Source of the DNA: Sipunculus nudus
Taxonomy: Eukaryota; Annelida; Sipuncula; Golfingiida; Sipunculidae
Assembly (NCBI GenBank): GCA_026874595.1
Contig: CM049314.1
Coordinates: forward strand, 61,235,300-61,299,299
Length of the DNA: 64,000 nt
Reading direction: 5' to 3'
Below, one piece after another: positions 51,801-59,135 of the stretch; the first letter of the stretch is position 1; each line of letters starts with the position of its first letter. The notes beneath the pieces are model-generated. The model made no database searches. It had not been told where the DNA came from and was given only the letters and a program-made list of their open reading frames with translations. The position numbers and the translations under genes were made by a program.

Positions 51801-54800
51801 TTGAAGAGAGGTTTGCTGTACTCAACCAAAACATTTCAACTAATCTAAAAAATTAATCAAATATTTTTTACTATTGGAGTCTTTCACACAAAAACTCCTA
51901 AATTAAGCTTTAATTTCATAATATGCCCTTCTACATGTCATTTACATATACTGTAAACACCAATTTATTAACAATTTGATACATAACACAGTATGTTTCA
52001 TAACAATCCACAAACCATTCATAATCATATGTATGGATTTATTCTGAATTTGACATCAGAAGGTCAAGAACACCCTTTTAAAGGTCATTAGCACTTTAAT
52101 TTTAATGGGCCTGGTCCTCTGACTTTCATTTGAGGTTTCTTCTGACATACTAGTATTCACTTTCATTACAAAAAAAAAGCATAATAATTTGGGAATTTGT
52201 TTCACTAAGGATCAGATGATTTCATTAGGTACTATTTTGATTCCCAAAGAGAAATCAAATCTGGTTCAATTTATAGGTTAATCAAAAGTGCATTTTTAGT
52301 CTACCTTGAATGATTTCTTTTTATATGTACATGTAGTAGTGCCATTTCACCATAAAAGATCAAGAAGTCATTTTGAACATCATTGATGTACTGTTTTAGT
52401 GATTTTATTGATGTGAGGCCCTTTTTTAGTCCATTTGTCTACTTAAATGTTAAAATATGCAAGACTCCATGTTCTTAATTATTTATTTCCAACAACCTTT
52501 GTTTCTATGATTTGTAATGGTTTCTTTACTTTTCCAGTATGAAGAAATGGTGCAGAAAGTAAAAGGAGAGCCCAGATATCTCCAGCCCTTGCAAGAATTG
52601 TCTGGTAAGCATATTCAGTTAATCATATAAAGTAACATTTAAATCTTTTAGCAAATGGGAAATGTTTTGAATTGTAAGTTTTTTTTTATCAAATAGCTGG
52701 AACTTACCATATTTGAAGTGCAAATTTGGTGGTTAACATTTATTGTGCATATGGGATATTAATATATTATTATAAACTGTTTGCATGTTAAAATTGTTTC
52801 AACTGAGTAACCTACTTTCTGAACCTATGAGCATCTTTAGGCCACAGTGTCTGTCCTGTGACCAGTATATTTGATAATCTGTAATGTTTGTATATACTCT
52901 GTATAACTGGAAAACTCTTCCTGTGTTAGTAATTGAGAAGTCCAACTGTATTTACTTATAATCCTAAATGTTAAACAGGCATATTTTCAGAACATTGAAA
53001 ACCCCTATATAGAGAGCAGATGTACTTTCAGTGAAATAAATTCTTTTCCTTTTTTGACTTGTGTGTTGCCTCCAGATAAGGTAAACTACTATAAATGTTA
53101 AGAAAAGCAATACTAAGCATCAATGTCAAAAGATATTCTTTAAACTTATTTAATAAGATAATTAATGTAAGCAATAATGACTATATGTGTATACTTAGAC
53201 TGGTAACATTTGTTTTTGCAGGTCAAACAGGAGGGAACTAAAAAGGATTTAGAGTGTGGCAAGGGTGTATATTTCCTTCCAGCCTTCATTCTCTAAAAGG
53301 ACAACACTCTCAAATCTGACTGAACCAGGGAGTTTTAAAAATCTTATGAAAATATTATTTTCAGTTTACAAATGTGTAAATAAACATTAATTTTGGCTCT
53401 TGTATTTTCTTACTTTTATGTTTCATGTTTTTGCGTCCATATGACTGTGTGAAGTTGATGACCCCCAGTGTGGCTGCAGGCCAGCATTGATTTCAAGGAA
53501 TTGCACAGTGCAGGAAGCTCACCACACACACACAAACCTTAATTTCTATCATCTACCGTAATTCCTTGTGGAATAAAGAAAAGAGTAAACACCTTTCAAA
53601 ACAGAACATACAACAGACAGTAACTGAGCTATTGACAAACAGTACAGAAGGTGCATACACTGACTTACATGTGAGTTATATGTCACTTATAAGGGACATA
53701 TATGGAACTTATAAGGCTCATATATGTCACATATATGGGAGTTATAAGGCACATATATGTGAGTTATAAGGCACATATATGGGACATATATGGAAGTTAT
53801 AAGGGACATATATGGGACATATATGGGAGTTATAGGGGACCTATATGTGGAAGCCTTATAAGTGACATATAAGGCCCATATATGTGACATATAAGGCTCC
53901 TACCTAATTTGCATATAAAATCCATATACCGGACATATATGTGACATATATGGGAGTTATAAGGTTGGATATGAGGGACATATATGGCACATATATGTGC
54001 CTTATATGTGCCATGTAACTTTCACATATATGGCACTTATAAAAATGTTTGGTAAGGGTTGAAGGATCTAAAGTGTATGGTAGTCTGCAAGCGTTCAATT
54101 TGACAGATATGATGTTATGATTAATTATGCTGATGAAGTGATTTATGAATATGTGACTGTATGACACAATATCTCTTTAGTCTTGACAAGGTACATTATT
54201 GTGATGCCCACTGTCTACATATTACACAATATTGACATAATTTCTGGCATGTACATAGGTACCTATGGACGAATAGTTATACAAAATATTAAAGTATGAA
54301 TATATCTGATTCATCTTATTCTTGCTTACTGAGGCTGACTTTGGGATGGGGTTCGGAGAAGGGAAAAGTGAGGGCAGCACGAAGGTGGATGTAGAAATAT
54401 TCTATTGTAATGTTTTTCATTTATATAAGAATATGAAAAGCTAAGAGGAAAGGGGCCCTCCTACTTGGTTATGGTAAAGTTCTAAATATATGATTGCAAA
54501 CTAATACTCTGACAAGACTGTCATGAAGAAAAACAGTAAAAGTTTTGAGATACTGTAATGTATGAAAATTTACAGATGGAAAATTTACAGATGGACAGGC
54601 AAGTGGACAGAATCGACTAATACCTTTATTTCACTTTCAAGGGAATAATGCATTTAAGTTTATATATAAGCCTATTTTTTTAAGCATATCCACTTTTTCC
54701 ATTAAGAAGTTTTTATCTGAATCATTTTTTTTATTTACAGGTTTTATAAATTTTAAATGAAAAAACCTGAAAATATAAGTTAAAATATTAGAATTGTTGC

Positions 54801-57800
54801 AAAAGTTGCAATCATTATATATACAGAGTAAAAAACTGAAACTATAAGTTAAAATATTAGAATTGTTGCAAAAGTTGCAATCATGATATATCCAGAGTGT
54901 AGCTCATATTGGGTCATATTATGCATACACATATATTTTATTATTTTTAAATCATAAATGTTTAAACTGAATTTAAAAGAAAATAATGCAACAACATGGC
55001 ATCTACAAGAATATTCCTTGAATCACTATTAAAAAGTTTTGCACATTGGAGTTTTCAGTACCTTCTTAATTTTATTCACCAAAATAAAATAAAATATTCA
55101 GTAAATTTGATAAAATAAAACATTTTCAAATAAAGTATACATACTGTTGGTTGAATGAGAAACAAACAATATCATTGTGCTAATTACTATCCAAGTTTTA
55201 ATTAATTACTGAAATTAATAGTCAATTTCACACCTGGTGAAGTTTTTACTCCTCTGAAGTAAGGAATTACTTATCTCATGAACATCCACACTTTCATAGC
55301 AATACACCACTTTGTGGACACAATTAAATGTACACTTTAATCATTGTAACCTTGGTGGTACAATACAAAATCTAAAATGTAGCATAGCCTAGAATAAGAA
55401 TGAATCACATACAGAAAATAATAACATTCATCTAGTTTATGCACCATCTGGGGGGGGGGGGAGTGCAGAGCAGAGGGGAAGCCTGCTGGTAGTGGCCAAG
55501 CTGACCCAAGGCAAGCTGCCTGGGGTGGGTTACATAATGCAAGTGAAGGCATATTAGGTGGGCTAGATGTAAACAACACTTGACATGGTGTATGAAAACA
55601 TGAATAAAAGCTATTCTTTCCAATCAATTTCTTTGAAATTTCAGATTTTAAAAGATTAAATCCTTATGTATATATGCTGTGAAAATTAAATCAACAGTGC
55701 CAAAGTTGGACAAAATTTAAGGTATTGATTTTTTATTTATGCTAATAACTTGAAAAATTTGCAAAATTCAGATCTAATTTTGGGTAAACAATTGAATCTT
55801 GATTAAATAAAGTTATATTCCTGAAAAAAAGTCTCTAGGTTCAGCAATTCTCATGTGAGTAAATATATTTCCTGATTTTTTAACAAATTGCATTATGTTT
55901 TTGGCCCATAACTTCAAAATAATACCCAATACTAACCTAATTTTTGGTATGTTCATAGAAAATGTATTAAAGAATGTGAATCCTAAATACGATCAAAAAC
56001 AGATCAGTGGTTTTGATATTAGGCAGCCCTGAAGTGTAACAATGGCTTTTTTTATGGAAAACAGAGTTTTTTTTCCCTTAATATCTCGAAGTCCTGAACA
56101 AAGTCCTAATGACCCAATTTTCAGTATGGTAGGAGATTTTGGGGACATCTAAAATTATGTCAACAGCCTGGGGAGCATAGAGATGTGCACTGAATGACCT
56201 ACAGTCATCAAAGTGGACTGCTTGACAATGTAAGGGAATACAACAAGAGCCTCCAAAAAAATTCAATAACTAGCCTAATTTTGCAGCTTTTATTTTCAAA
56301 TTTCAGATTTTAACAGATTAAAATTAACTTATGTATACATGGTGTGAAAATTAAATCCACAGTACTTACAGGAAAAAATCTTGCCATGGCCAAAGTTGGG
56401 CAAAATTTAAGGTACCAATTTTATATTTTTGCCAATATTTAAAAAAATTTAACAAATTTTGATCTAATTTTTGGTATACAATTAAATTTTGATTAATATA
56501 AGTTGTATTACTGGAAAAAAGTCCCTACCTTTAACACTTTTGGTCTTAAGTGACCAAATATCTTCCTGATTTTTTTACAAAGTCCATTATGTTTGGGCCC
56601 ATAACTTTTTTAAATTATATAATACTGACTTAATATCTGGCATGTACATAGGAACTATATAGAGGAATATTTATGGTAAATATGAAGAAAACCAGATGAG
56701 TGGTTTTGATTTTAGGCAGTCCTGAAGTGTGAAAATAGATTTTTAATAAAAAATTGAGGTTTTTCCTTAATATCTCAGGGGAACGAAGTCCTATTGACCC
56801 AATTTTTGGCATGGTAGGAGATTATGGGGACATCTAACTGTATGCCGAAATTCAGATTCGTAGGTCCAACGGTGTCGAAACGTGCCAGTCTTACGGACGG
56901 ACATCCAGACGGACGGACGGACGGACGGACAGACGGACGGACGGACGGACAGACAGACGGACGGACGACGGACAATGGACCATGACTATAGCTCAGATGA
57001 CTTATAGTCAGCTGAGCTAAAAACCCAAAACTGCTTACAAATATAGACACAAGTCATGCAACCCTAATCTAAACTATAATCTGAGTTATAATTACAGTTT
57101 AAACTGCTTTTTTATTCATTACGTTAATCTTTTAAAACTTAAATGATATCATGTCGTATGAGCAACTGGATGAGGAGTGTATATAAAGATCTCAGTGCTC
57201 CGAGTACAAGCCGTGTGAGCTTGTGAGCGTTGATAGACTAATACTACTGTCTTTTTTATTTGTTTACAAAAAACTTTATCAACAGATCATTTAATCAGAA
57301 ATGATTCACAAAGAAAAATGAAGCATATCGTCAATATGTATCGGGTATCGCTTTAAGTATATCACAATACGTATTGTACCTGAATTGGCTGGCCAATACT
57401 CAGCCCTTATTCCTTATATATAATTATCCTAATGAATCAAAAGAAAAGAGGAGAATTTCAAGTATCTTTGTCGAAAATTCATCACTAACTTGGTTCATGC
57501 CTGCATTGATGAAGTACGTCCCCTCTCCTTTCTTTGGGACAACGGATGAGGAATGAACATACTGATGGTCTCGCTGTTTGAAGAACTCGAGGAATGTGGT
57601 CCTGATGTCCTGCGATGTCCATCTCCCATAATGTCTGTTTCTCACACACAGCCGCTTCCATTGTTGCCATGACAACAAGCCAAGGTCACCCTAAATCAGA
57701 TAAGTTCTATCAACATGTGTCAATGATCATTTAATGTAGTCATAAAAAATAGTGATAAGTTATACAAGAGGAAATTAGCACATATGGAATTCCCACCTTC

Positions 57801-58260
57801 TCAGTTTATGCCAGTACAATTATTATTATAAATAAATAATAAACCTTCCACATATTTTGCTGCCGTATATGTATAATCACGCTGTATTTTTATGCTTTAC
57901 ATTTTATTGTACTTTATTTTAATTTTTAATCTATTTATAACACAATCCTTCAGCAACTTCTACAGATAATTTAATTGTAATTTATGAATAAATAAAAATT
58001 CAATTAACTTTATTCTTCAATCAGCTTACCCAACTGCTGGTATGCGTTATATAATAAAGAATACTCCCTTAGCTTATATGCACATACATACAGATTTATG
58101 TAAAACAACCAGCCAAACAAGTATCAAATAAACTGTAAATAGTATAAAAGATACATACATAGAGACAGAAAATAAGATTGAACTGAGCCATGTGTCAGAG
58201 AGGGGTTTTATTTACCTTGTGGCAAGCGCTAGAGCGGAGGTTCCTCAGCAAACACCACAT
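24635..58260 (-). CDS. AARS2: Mitochondrial alanyl-tRNA synthetase, complete, 23 coding exons, 1000 residues
   Basis: The enzyme charges tRNA-Ala with alanine and clears mischarged Ser/Gly. The ATG is at 58260-58258, with an in-frame stop upstream; the TAA is at 24637-24635. The 23 exons listed separately sum to 3003 nt with all phases matching. [15 protein letters not shown] at residues 1-15 is basic, with no acidic residue, typical of a mitochondrial presequence. Class II catalytic core: [15 protein letters not shown] (75-89), [16 protein letters not shown] (108-123), [14 protein letters not shown] (131-144), DTGMGLERL (273-281). Editing-domain zinc ligands are all present: H643 and H647 in HTATH, and C761 and H765 in CGGTH. 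The C-terminal domain is present but lacks the Gly-rich motif seen in cytosolic enzymes. The length is close to human AARS2 (about 985). The mitochondrial assignment rests on the presequence and the divergent tRNA-binding and C-terminal regions; a dual-targeted enzyme is the alternative. Confidence 0.93.
24908..25012. repeat. Short tandem repeat, ~48 bp x 2-3
   Basis: Copies of CTGAGCTATTCTCCTATCAT plus ACATG[AT]GGAGAAGAA in AARS2 intron 22. A smaller 28-bp direct repeat (AAATACACTGGCAAGCTTGA) follows at 25216-25270. Confidence 0.7.
25509..25610 (-). CDS. AARS2: AARS2 coding exon 22
   Basis: Residues 906-939. It encodes [20 protein letters not shown] and ISAIFYRPQ, matching the alternating helix and strands of C-Ala. 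The donor is CAG|GTAAGA, phase 0. Confidence 0.87.
25952..26029 (-). CDS. AARS2: AARS2 coding exon 21
   Basis: Residues 880-905. It encodes [20 protein letters not shown]. This is equivalent to the 'LVILEMES' strand that opens the C-terminal (C-Ala) domain. The donor is GAT|GTAAGA, phase 0. Confidence 0.85.
26994..27119 (-). CDS. AARS2: AARS2 coding exon 20
   Basis: Residues 838-879. It encodes [20 protein letters not shown], a charged helix, and ends in QQRKNINQ. The acceptor is TTATTCAG and the donor CAG|GTGAGT, phase 0. Homology is weaker here; support is from frame and splice sites. Confidence 0.85.
28157..28267 (-). CDS. AARS2: AARS2 coding exon 19 (coiled-coil linker)
   Basis: Residues 801-837. 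It is a heptad-like helical segment, [19 protein letters not shown] to EKIQQ, of the kind that links the editing and C-terminal domains in AlaRS. The donor is CAG|GTATAC, phase 0. Confidence 0.88.
28686..29012 (-). mobile_element. tRNA-derived SINE, copy 1
   Basis: On the minus strand a tRNA-like head starts near 29012, with an A-box region TAGCCCATGGTAGAGCAC (29002-28985) and a B-box region GGTTGTGAGTTCAAATC (28967-28951). The body shares GGAACCCCCAAAAGGCA (plus-strand reading) with the copy at 58795-59135. Confidence 0.65.
29564..29750. mobile_element. TA-flanked MITE, 187 bp
   Basis: The tips TACAGTGAACC and GGTTTCACTGTA are inverted repeats with TA target-type ends. The interior has TTCGAC motifs. 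It lies in AARS2 intron 18. Confidence 0.55.
30007..30115 (-). CDS. AARS2: AARS2 coding exon 18
   Basis: Residues 764-800. It encodes [19 protein letters not shown] and [15 protein letters not shown], the conserved end of the editing domain. The acceptor is TATACAG and the donor CAG|GTATTT, phase 0. Confidence 0.95.
30241..31506. mobile_element. Element with 13-bp TIRs and four ~326-bp tandem repeats
   Basis: TATCCCCAGACAA at 30241-30253 and TTGTCTGGGGATA at 31494-31506 are perfect inverted repeats. Between them, a unit starting ACTCTCATAGAAAAGGTCAT repeats from 30334, 30661, 30985 and 31313, progressively diverged to the right. Two units carry the perfect 18-bp palindrome ACAGGTGGCGCCACCTGT (30511-30528 and 30838-30855). 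No coding capacity. It lies in AARS2 intron 17. Confidence 0.7.
31920..32032 (-). CDS. AARS2: AARS2 coding exon 17 (editing-site CxxxH)
   Basis: Residues 727-764. It encodes [19 protein letters not shown] and ends SVELCGGT; C761 is a zinc ligand and its partner H765 is the first full residue of the next exon. The donor is AC|GTAAGT, phase 2. Confidence 0.95.
32269..32405. repeat. Two-copy tandem duplication, ~70 bp
   Basis: ATAAGCACAGCCAGATCTAT and following bases occur twice, with small indels, next to AARS2 exon 16. Confidence 0.75.
32503..32640 (-). CDS. AARS2: AARS2 coding exon 16
   Basis: Residues 681-726. It encodes [36 protein letters not shown] and LRDE. The acceptor is CACTTCAG and the donor GAG|GTAGAG, phase 0. 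Confidence 0.93.
33347..33814. mobile_element. TIR MITE, family 2, copy 1
   Basis: The tips TACTGTGGTTGGCTT and AAGGCAACCAAAGTA are inverted repeats, and GAGGGTTTCATATTTGCGAT is shared with the copy at 40317-40711. TA at both tips. Confidence 0.6.
33895..34128. repeat. Homogeneous 25-bp minisatellite rich in AGGTCA
   Basis: At least eight nearly identical 25-bp units. Each contains GGTCAGGTCAAGTCAGGTCA and then six A. A-runs recur exactly every 25 bp from 33918 to 34093. It lies in AARS2 intron 15. Confidence 0.92.
34479..34619 (-). CDS. AARS2: AARS2 coding exon 15 (editing-site HxxxH)
   Basis: Residues 634-680. It contains [19 protein letters not shown]643 and H647 are the first pair of zinc ligands. 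It ends [10 protein letters not shown]. Two donors fit (AG|GTCAGC and AAG|GTCAGT); the second keeps the frame to exon 16 and is chosen. Confidence 0.94.
35637..35762 (-). CDS. AARS2: AARS2 coding exon 14
   Basis: Residues 592-633. It encodes [20 protein letters not shown] and [16 protein letters not shown], the barrel part of the editing module. The donor is CAG|GTAGGT, phase 0. Confidence 0.92.
36730..36896 (-). CDS. AARS2: AARS2 coding exon 13 (editing domain barrel)
   Basis: Residues 536-591. It contains [20 protein letters not shown], equivalent to the conserved TxFYAExGGQxxDxG motif. The acceptor is GTTTCAG and the donor CAG|GTAACA, phase 0. Confidence 0.95.
37468..37615 (-). CDS. AARS2: AARS2 coding exon 12
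   Basis: Residues 487-536. It includes [19 protein letters not shown], the AlaRS 'TDDSxKYxY' motif at the edge of the editing domain. The acceptor is CACTTCAG and the donor A|GTAAGT, phase 1. Confidence 0.94.
38138..38271 (-). CDS. AARS2: AARS2 coding exon 11
   Basis: Residues 442-486. It encodes [20 protein letters not shown] and [10 protein letters not shown]. This matches the 'G-F-P-x-D-L-x-x-x-x-A-E-E-x-G' segment preceding the editing domain. The donor is CAG|GTAACA, phase 0. Confidence 0.92.
38643..38754 (-). CDS. AARS2: AARS2 coding exon 10
   Basis: Residues 405-442. It encodes [19 protein letters not shown] and [12 protein letters not shown]. This corresponds to the 'E-E-F-L-x-T-L-x-x-G' helix of AlaRS. 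The donor is G|GTAAAG, phase 1. Confidence 0.9.
39172..39300. repeat. Two-copy tandem repeat, ~68 bp
   Basis: CCCTGT, GCAGAAGT and CAACCTTGAAG...CTGCAAAC recur in order from about 39172 and 39240, followed by a partial third AACCCTG. Confidence 0.65.
39790..39828 (-). CDS. AARS2: AARS2 coding exon 9 (39-nt microexon)
   Basis: Residues 392-404, [13 protein letters not shown], aligning with the GDAFPEL segment of AlaRS. The acceptor is GCTGTAG and the donor ATG|GTATGT. It is 13 codons, phase 0 on both sides, and too short to stand out on its own; the homology and splice sites support it. Confidence 0.85.
40154..40262 (-). CDS. AARS2: AARS2 coding exon 8
   Basis: Residues 355-391. It encodes [20 protein letters not shown] and [10 protein letters not shown]. 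The usual RRILRRAVR of AlaRS is replaced by IHRCLRYAS, a divergence typical of mitochondrial forms. The donor is CTG|GTGGGT, phase 0. Confidence 0.9.
40317..40711. mobile_element. TIR MITE, family 2, copy 2
   Basis: The tips TACTCTGGTTGGCTT and AAGGCAACCACAGTA, with interior GCGAGGGTTTCATTTTTGCC. Same orientation and internal order as 33347-33814. In AARS2 intron 7. Confidence 0.6.
41166..41565. mobile_element. TA-flanked MITE, ~400 bp
   Basis: The tips TACAGTCAAGCCCAC and AAGCGGGTTTGACTGTA are imperfect inverted repeats with TA at both ends, like the two smaller MITEs at 424 and 29564. In AARS2 intron 7. Confidence 0.5.
41695..41840 (-). CDS. AARS2: AARS2 coding exon 7
   Basis: Residues 307-355. 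It encodes [37 protein letters not shown] and GLLPGRKDV, matching the AlaRS tRNA-recognition region. The donor is GA|GTAAGA, phase 2. Confidence 0.92.
42366..42510 (-). CDS. AARS2: AARS2 coding exon 6 (motif 3)
   Basis: Residues 258-306. It holds class II motif 3, [16 protein letters not shown], whose Arg binds ATP, and then [17 protein letters not shown]. The donor is AAG|GTAGGT, phase 0. Confidence 0.95.
42944..43135 (-). CDS. AARS2: AARS2 coding exon 5
   Basis: Residues 194-258. It encodes [30 protein letters not shown] and [10 protein letters not shown], the AlaRS active-site segment. The acceptor is TCTTTAG and the donor AG|GTACTT, phase 2 in and out. Confidence 0.95.
43207..46338 (-). 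mobile_element. Family B copy 2, split by family A insertion
   Basis: Bases 45936-46338 read on the minus strand match the left and middle of the copy at 10005-10543, from GTCAT and GATGGATTT to CATATTTACCAATAGA. Bases 43207-43269 match its right end (GTCAGAGGTCACAAGA...GGTGCTCTTGTT). A family A element sits between. Confidence 0.6.
43270..45935 (-). mobile_element. Family A element, copy 2, inserted in family B
   Basis: The plus strand begins GAACAAGGGACCCATGGGTC and ends CAGCTGAGCTAAAAA, the inverse of copy 1 at 11588. It has a GGACGGACGGACAGAC microsatellite near 45860 and core repeats near 45290-45740 and 44650-45060. In AARS2 intron 4. Confidence 0.65.
47037..47182 (-). CDS. AARS2: AARS2 coding exon 4
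   Basis: Residues 146-194. It encodes [18 protein letters not shown] and [20 protein letters not shown], conserved in AlaRS. The donor is GG|GTAAGG, phase 2. Two poly-G runs lie in the intron just upstream. Confidence 0.95.
47832..47940. mobile_element. 109-bp palindromic MITE abutting a splice donor
   Basis: The tips TACTGTATTTA and TAAATACGGTA, with inner TATAGGACGA and GTCGTCTTATAC, form imperfect inverted repeats. Its outer base is intron position +6 of the AARS2 exon 3 donor. Confidence 0.55.
47946..48134 (-). CDS. AARS2: AARS2 coding exon 3 (class II motif region)
   Basis: Residues 83-145. It runs from [20 protein letters not shown] through [18 protein letters not shown] to [15 protein letters not shown]. 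The acceptor is TTTTCAG and the donor AAG|GTATGT. A MITE begins at intron position +6 of this donor. Confidence 0.95.
50927..50934. promoter_or_regulatory. CRE-type TGACGTCA site
   Basis: A full palindromic CRE lies about 160 bp upstream of the leader donor of the possible nested small gene, in a locally less AT-rich stretch. Confidence 0.3.
52547..53241 (+). CDS. Possible tiny spliced gene nested in AARS2 intron 2
   Basis: Three exon-like pieces lie on the strand opposite AARS2. A leader ends at donor CATTG|GTGAGT (51096). An exon at 52538-52604 has acceptor TTTTCCAG and donor TCTG|GTAAGC; its open frame contains an ATG at 52547 followed by [19 protein letters not shown] last exon starting at 53222 after TTTTTGCAG gives GQTGGN and a TAA at 53239-53241. 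AATAAA follows at 53379, and a full TGACGTCA lies upstream at 50927. The product would be about 26 residues. The leader's own ATG (51086) is out of frame with this reading. The unit lies inside a TIR-bounded 4.2-kb insert, so it could be transposon-borne or non-coding. No family recognised. Confidence 0.3.
53379..53384 (+). terminator. AATAAA downstream of the possible nested gene
   Basis: It lies 138 nt after the TAA at 53241, with a T/G-rich stretch following. Meaningful only if the small gene is real. Confidence 0.3.
54770..54900. repeat. Two-copy tandem duplication, ~67 bp
   Basis: ATAAGTTAAAATATTAGAAT followed by TGTTGCAAAAGTTGCAATCAT occurs twice with few differences, within element A copy 3. 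Confidence 0.8.
56895..56975. repeat. (ACGG)n-type tetranucleotide repeat
   Basis: GGACGGACGGAC and GACAGACGG variants over about 80 bp near the end of element A copy 3. Confidence 0.85.
57490..57690 (-). CDS. AARS2: AARS2 coding exon 2 (start of catalytic domain)
   Basis: Residues 16-82. The acceptor is GATTTAG and the donor CAA|GTTAGT. It contains the AlaRS N-terminal signature [17 protein letters not shown] and ends in FINAGMNQ. The intron that follows (9.35 kb) is the largest in the gene and contains the nested transposon block. Confidence 0.94.
58216..58260 (-). CDS. AARS2: AARS2 coding exon 1 (presequence)
   Basis: Residues 1-15, [15 protein letters not shown], phase 0 out, donor AAG|GTAAAT. 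The ATG is preceded by AGCAAG, and an in-frame TGA lies upstream. An acceptor-like TGCCTTCAG ends at 58306, so a further untranslated exon upstream is likely. Confidence 0.85.
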
Positions 58261-58794
58261 CTTGCTGATACTGTGTAACGATGCAGCTCAACACATGATG
58301 GTAACCTGAAGGCACATTCAAATGTGTTGATGAACATTTTTTACTGTAGTAAAATAAAATCCTTCAACCAAAGTTTGTTTTTATTCAAAACAAAACTCTT
58401 CTAGTTATGGAACTTTAGAAGGCTTATTAGTTAAGGACTTCTTGCCTCAAAAGTAAAAGTTCAAAATCAAACTTATCACAATTTCATATACTGCCTTCTG
58501 TTTACATGCTTAATAAAATGTTACTTATCCTTATAACAAAACCAAATGTTATCATATATCTAGCATTGAAACAATTCAAATTTTTCTAATCACACATATA
58601 ATACAACCAGTACATGTACACAAACCCCATTAATGTATTTAGAATCCCCATTGCAATGTGGGAAAACGATTTCTTTACCTGTATTCCTAAACAAAAGAGT
58701 CACTCCCTTATGAGTGTGAATTGGTGCAGAGTGGAAATTTTTTTTTAGGCAACCGCCTCCATTGTTTAATGCTTGCTTTACTAAGCATATGTTC

Positions 58795-59135
58795 ATCTGC
58801 AGAAATTCATTCCTGTTTGAATATCATGACACAGCATTACCACACCCTTCCTCTGATTTTATACCCTGGTGTTAACCAGGCTTGGTGACAACTGCACTTG
58901 CTGGCCCTGGCTGTTTAATCAACTCCATTGCTGTTTCATAACTGCAAGGAACCCCCAAAAGGCAAATTCACTAGTGAGTAAAGCACAGCAGTTGGGCACA
59001 GCCTTCCCATAAAGCCTGCACTGCACACCCTGGGTGGGGTCGACTGTGAAAAACCTCACCACTTCTGTGGAGATTCAAAGCTCACAATCCCTTAGCCTGT
59101 GCTCTACCCCTGAGCCACAGCACAGGTGCTTAAAC
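58795..59135 (-). mobile_element. tRNA-derived SINE, copy 2
   Basis: The minus-strand A-box is TGGCTCAGGGGTAGAGCAC (59117-59099) and the B-box GGATTGTGAGCTTTGAATC (59090-59072). The body is collinear with the copy at 28686-29012. Confidence 0.65.

Larger units (their letters stand above)
49827..54059. mobile_element. 4.2-kb TIR unit with subterminal tandem repeats
   Basis: ACCCTTACCAAA at 49827-49838 and TTTGGTAAGGGT at 54048-54059 are perfect 12-bp inverted repeats. Just inside each lie 300-400 bp of degenerate repeats of CATATATGTGACATATATGG / CTTATAAGG type (49855-50160 and 53665-54045). The interior has no transposase frame but holds the possible small spliced gene and a 16-C run at 50836-50851. 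No clear target duplication. Confidence 0.5.
49528..57023 (-). mobile_element. Family A element, copy 3, interrupted
   Basis: The left end is AACAAGGGACCCATGGGTCA at 49528; the right end is GACTTATAGTCAGCTGAGCT at about 57000-57020. There is a large (ACGG)n-type microsatellite at 56895-56970 and cores near 56370-56830 and 55690-56130, plus a fragment TTTCTGGCATGTACATAGG near 54240. Minus the inner unit it is about 3.3 kb, similar to the 2.7-kb copy 2. Confidence 0.55.
49429..57408. mobile_element. ~8-kb nested insertion block in AARS2 intron 2
   Basis: It is flanked by the 10-bp direct repeat ATTCCTTATA at 49419-49428 and 57409-57418. The outer ends GGGCTGTATCAATATAC and (reversed) GGGCTGAGTATTGG resemble each other, as in a hAT-like terminal repeat. 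The block contains a family A element (49528-57023), which in turn contains a TIR unit (49827-54059). Without its inserts the outer element would be about 0.5 kb, a normal MITE size. Confidence 0.55.

Noticed and set aside
53566-53890. Tyr/Ile-rich repetitive open frames on both strands (also at 49891-50145)
   Set aside because: They are translations of the subterminal CATATATG/TTATAAGG repeats of the TIR unit.
57663-57676. Second perfect X-box GTTGCCATGACAAC
   Set aside because: It lies within AARS2 coding exon 2, where codons for LLSWQQ explain the sequence; likely coincidence.
57424-57678. AARS2 start at an internal TTG/Leu codon in exon 2
   Set aside because: Exon 2 is open upstream to its acceptor, and an ATG-led presequence exon at 58216-58260 joins in frame.
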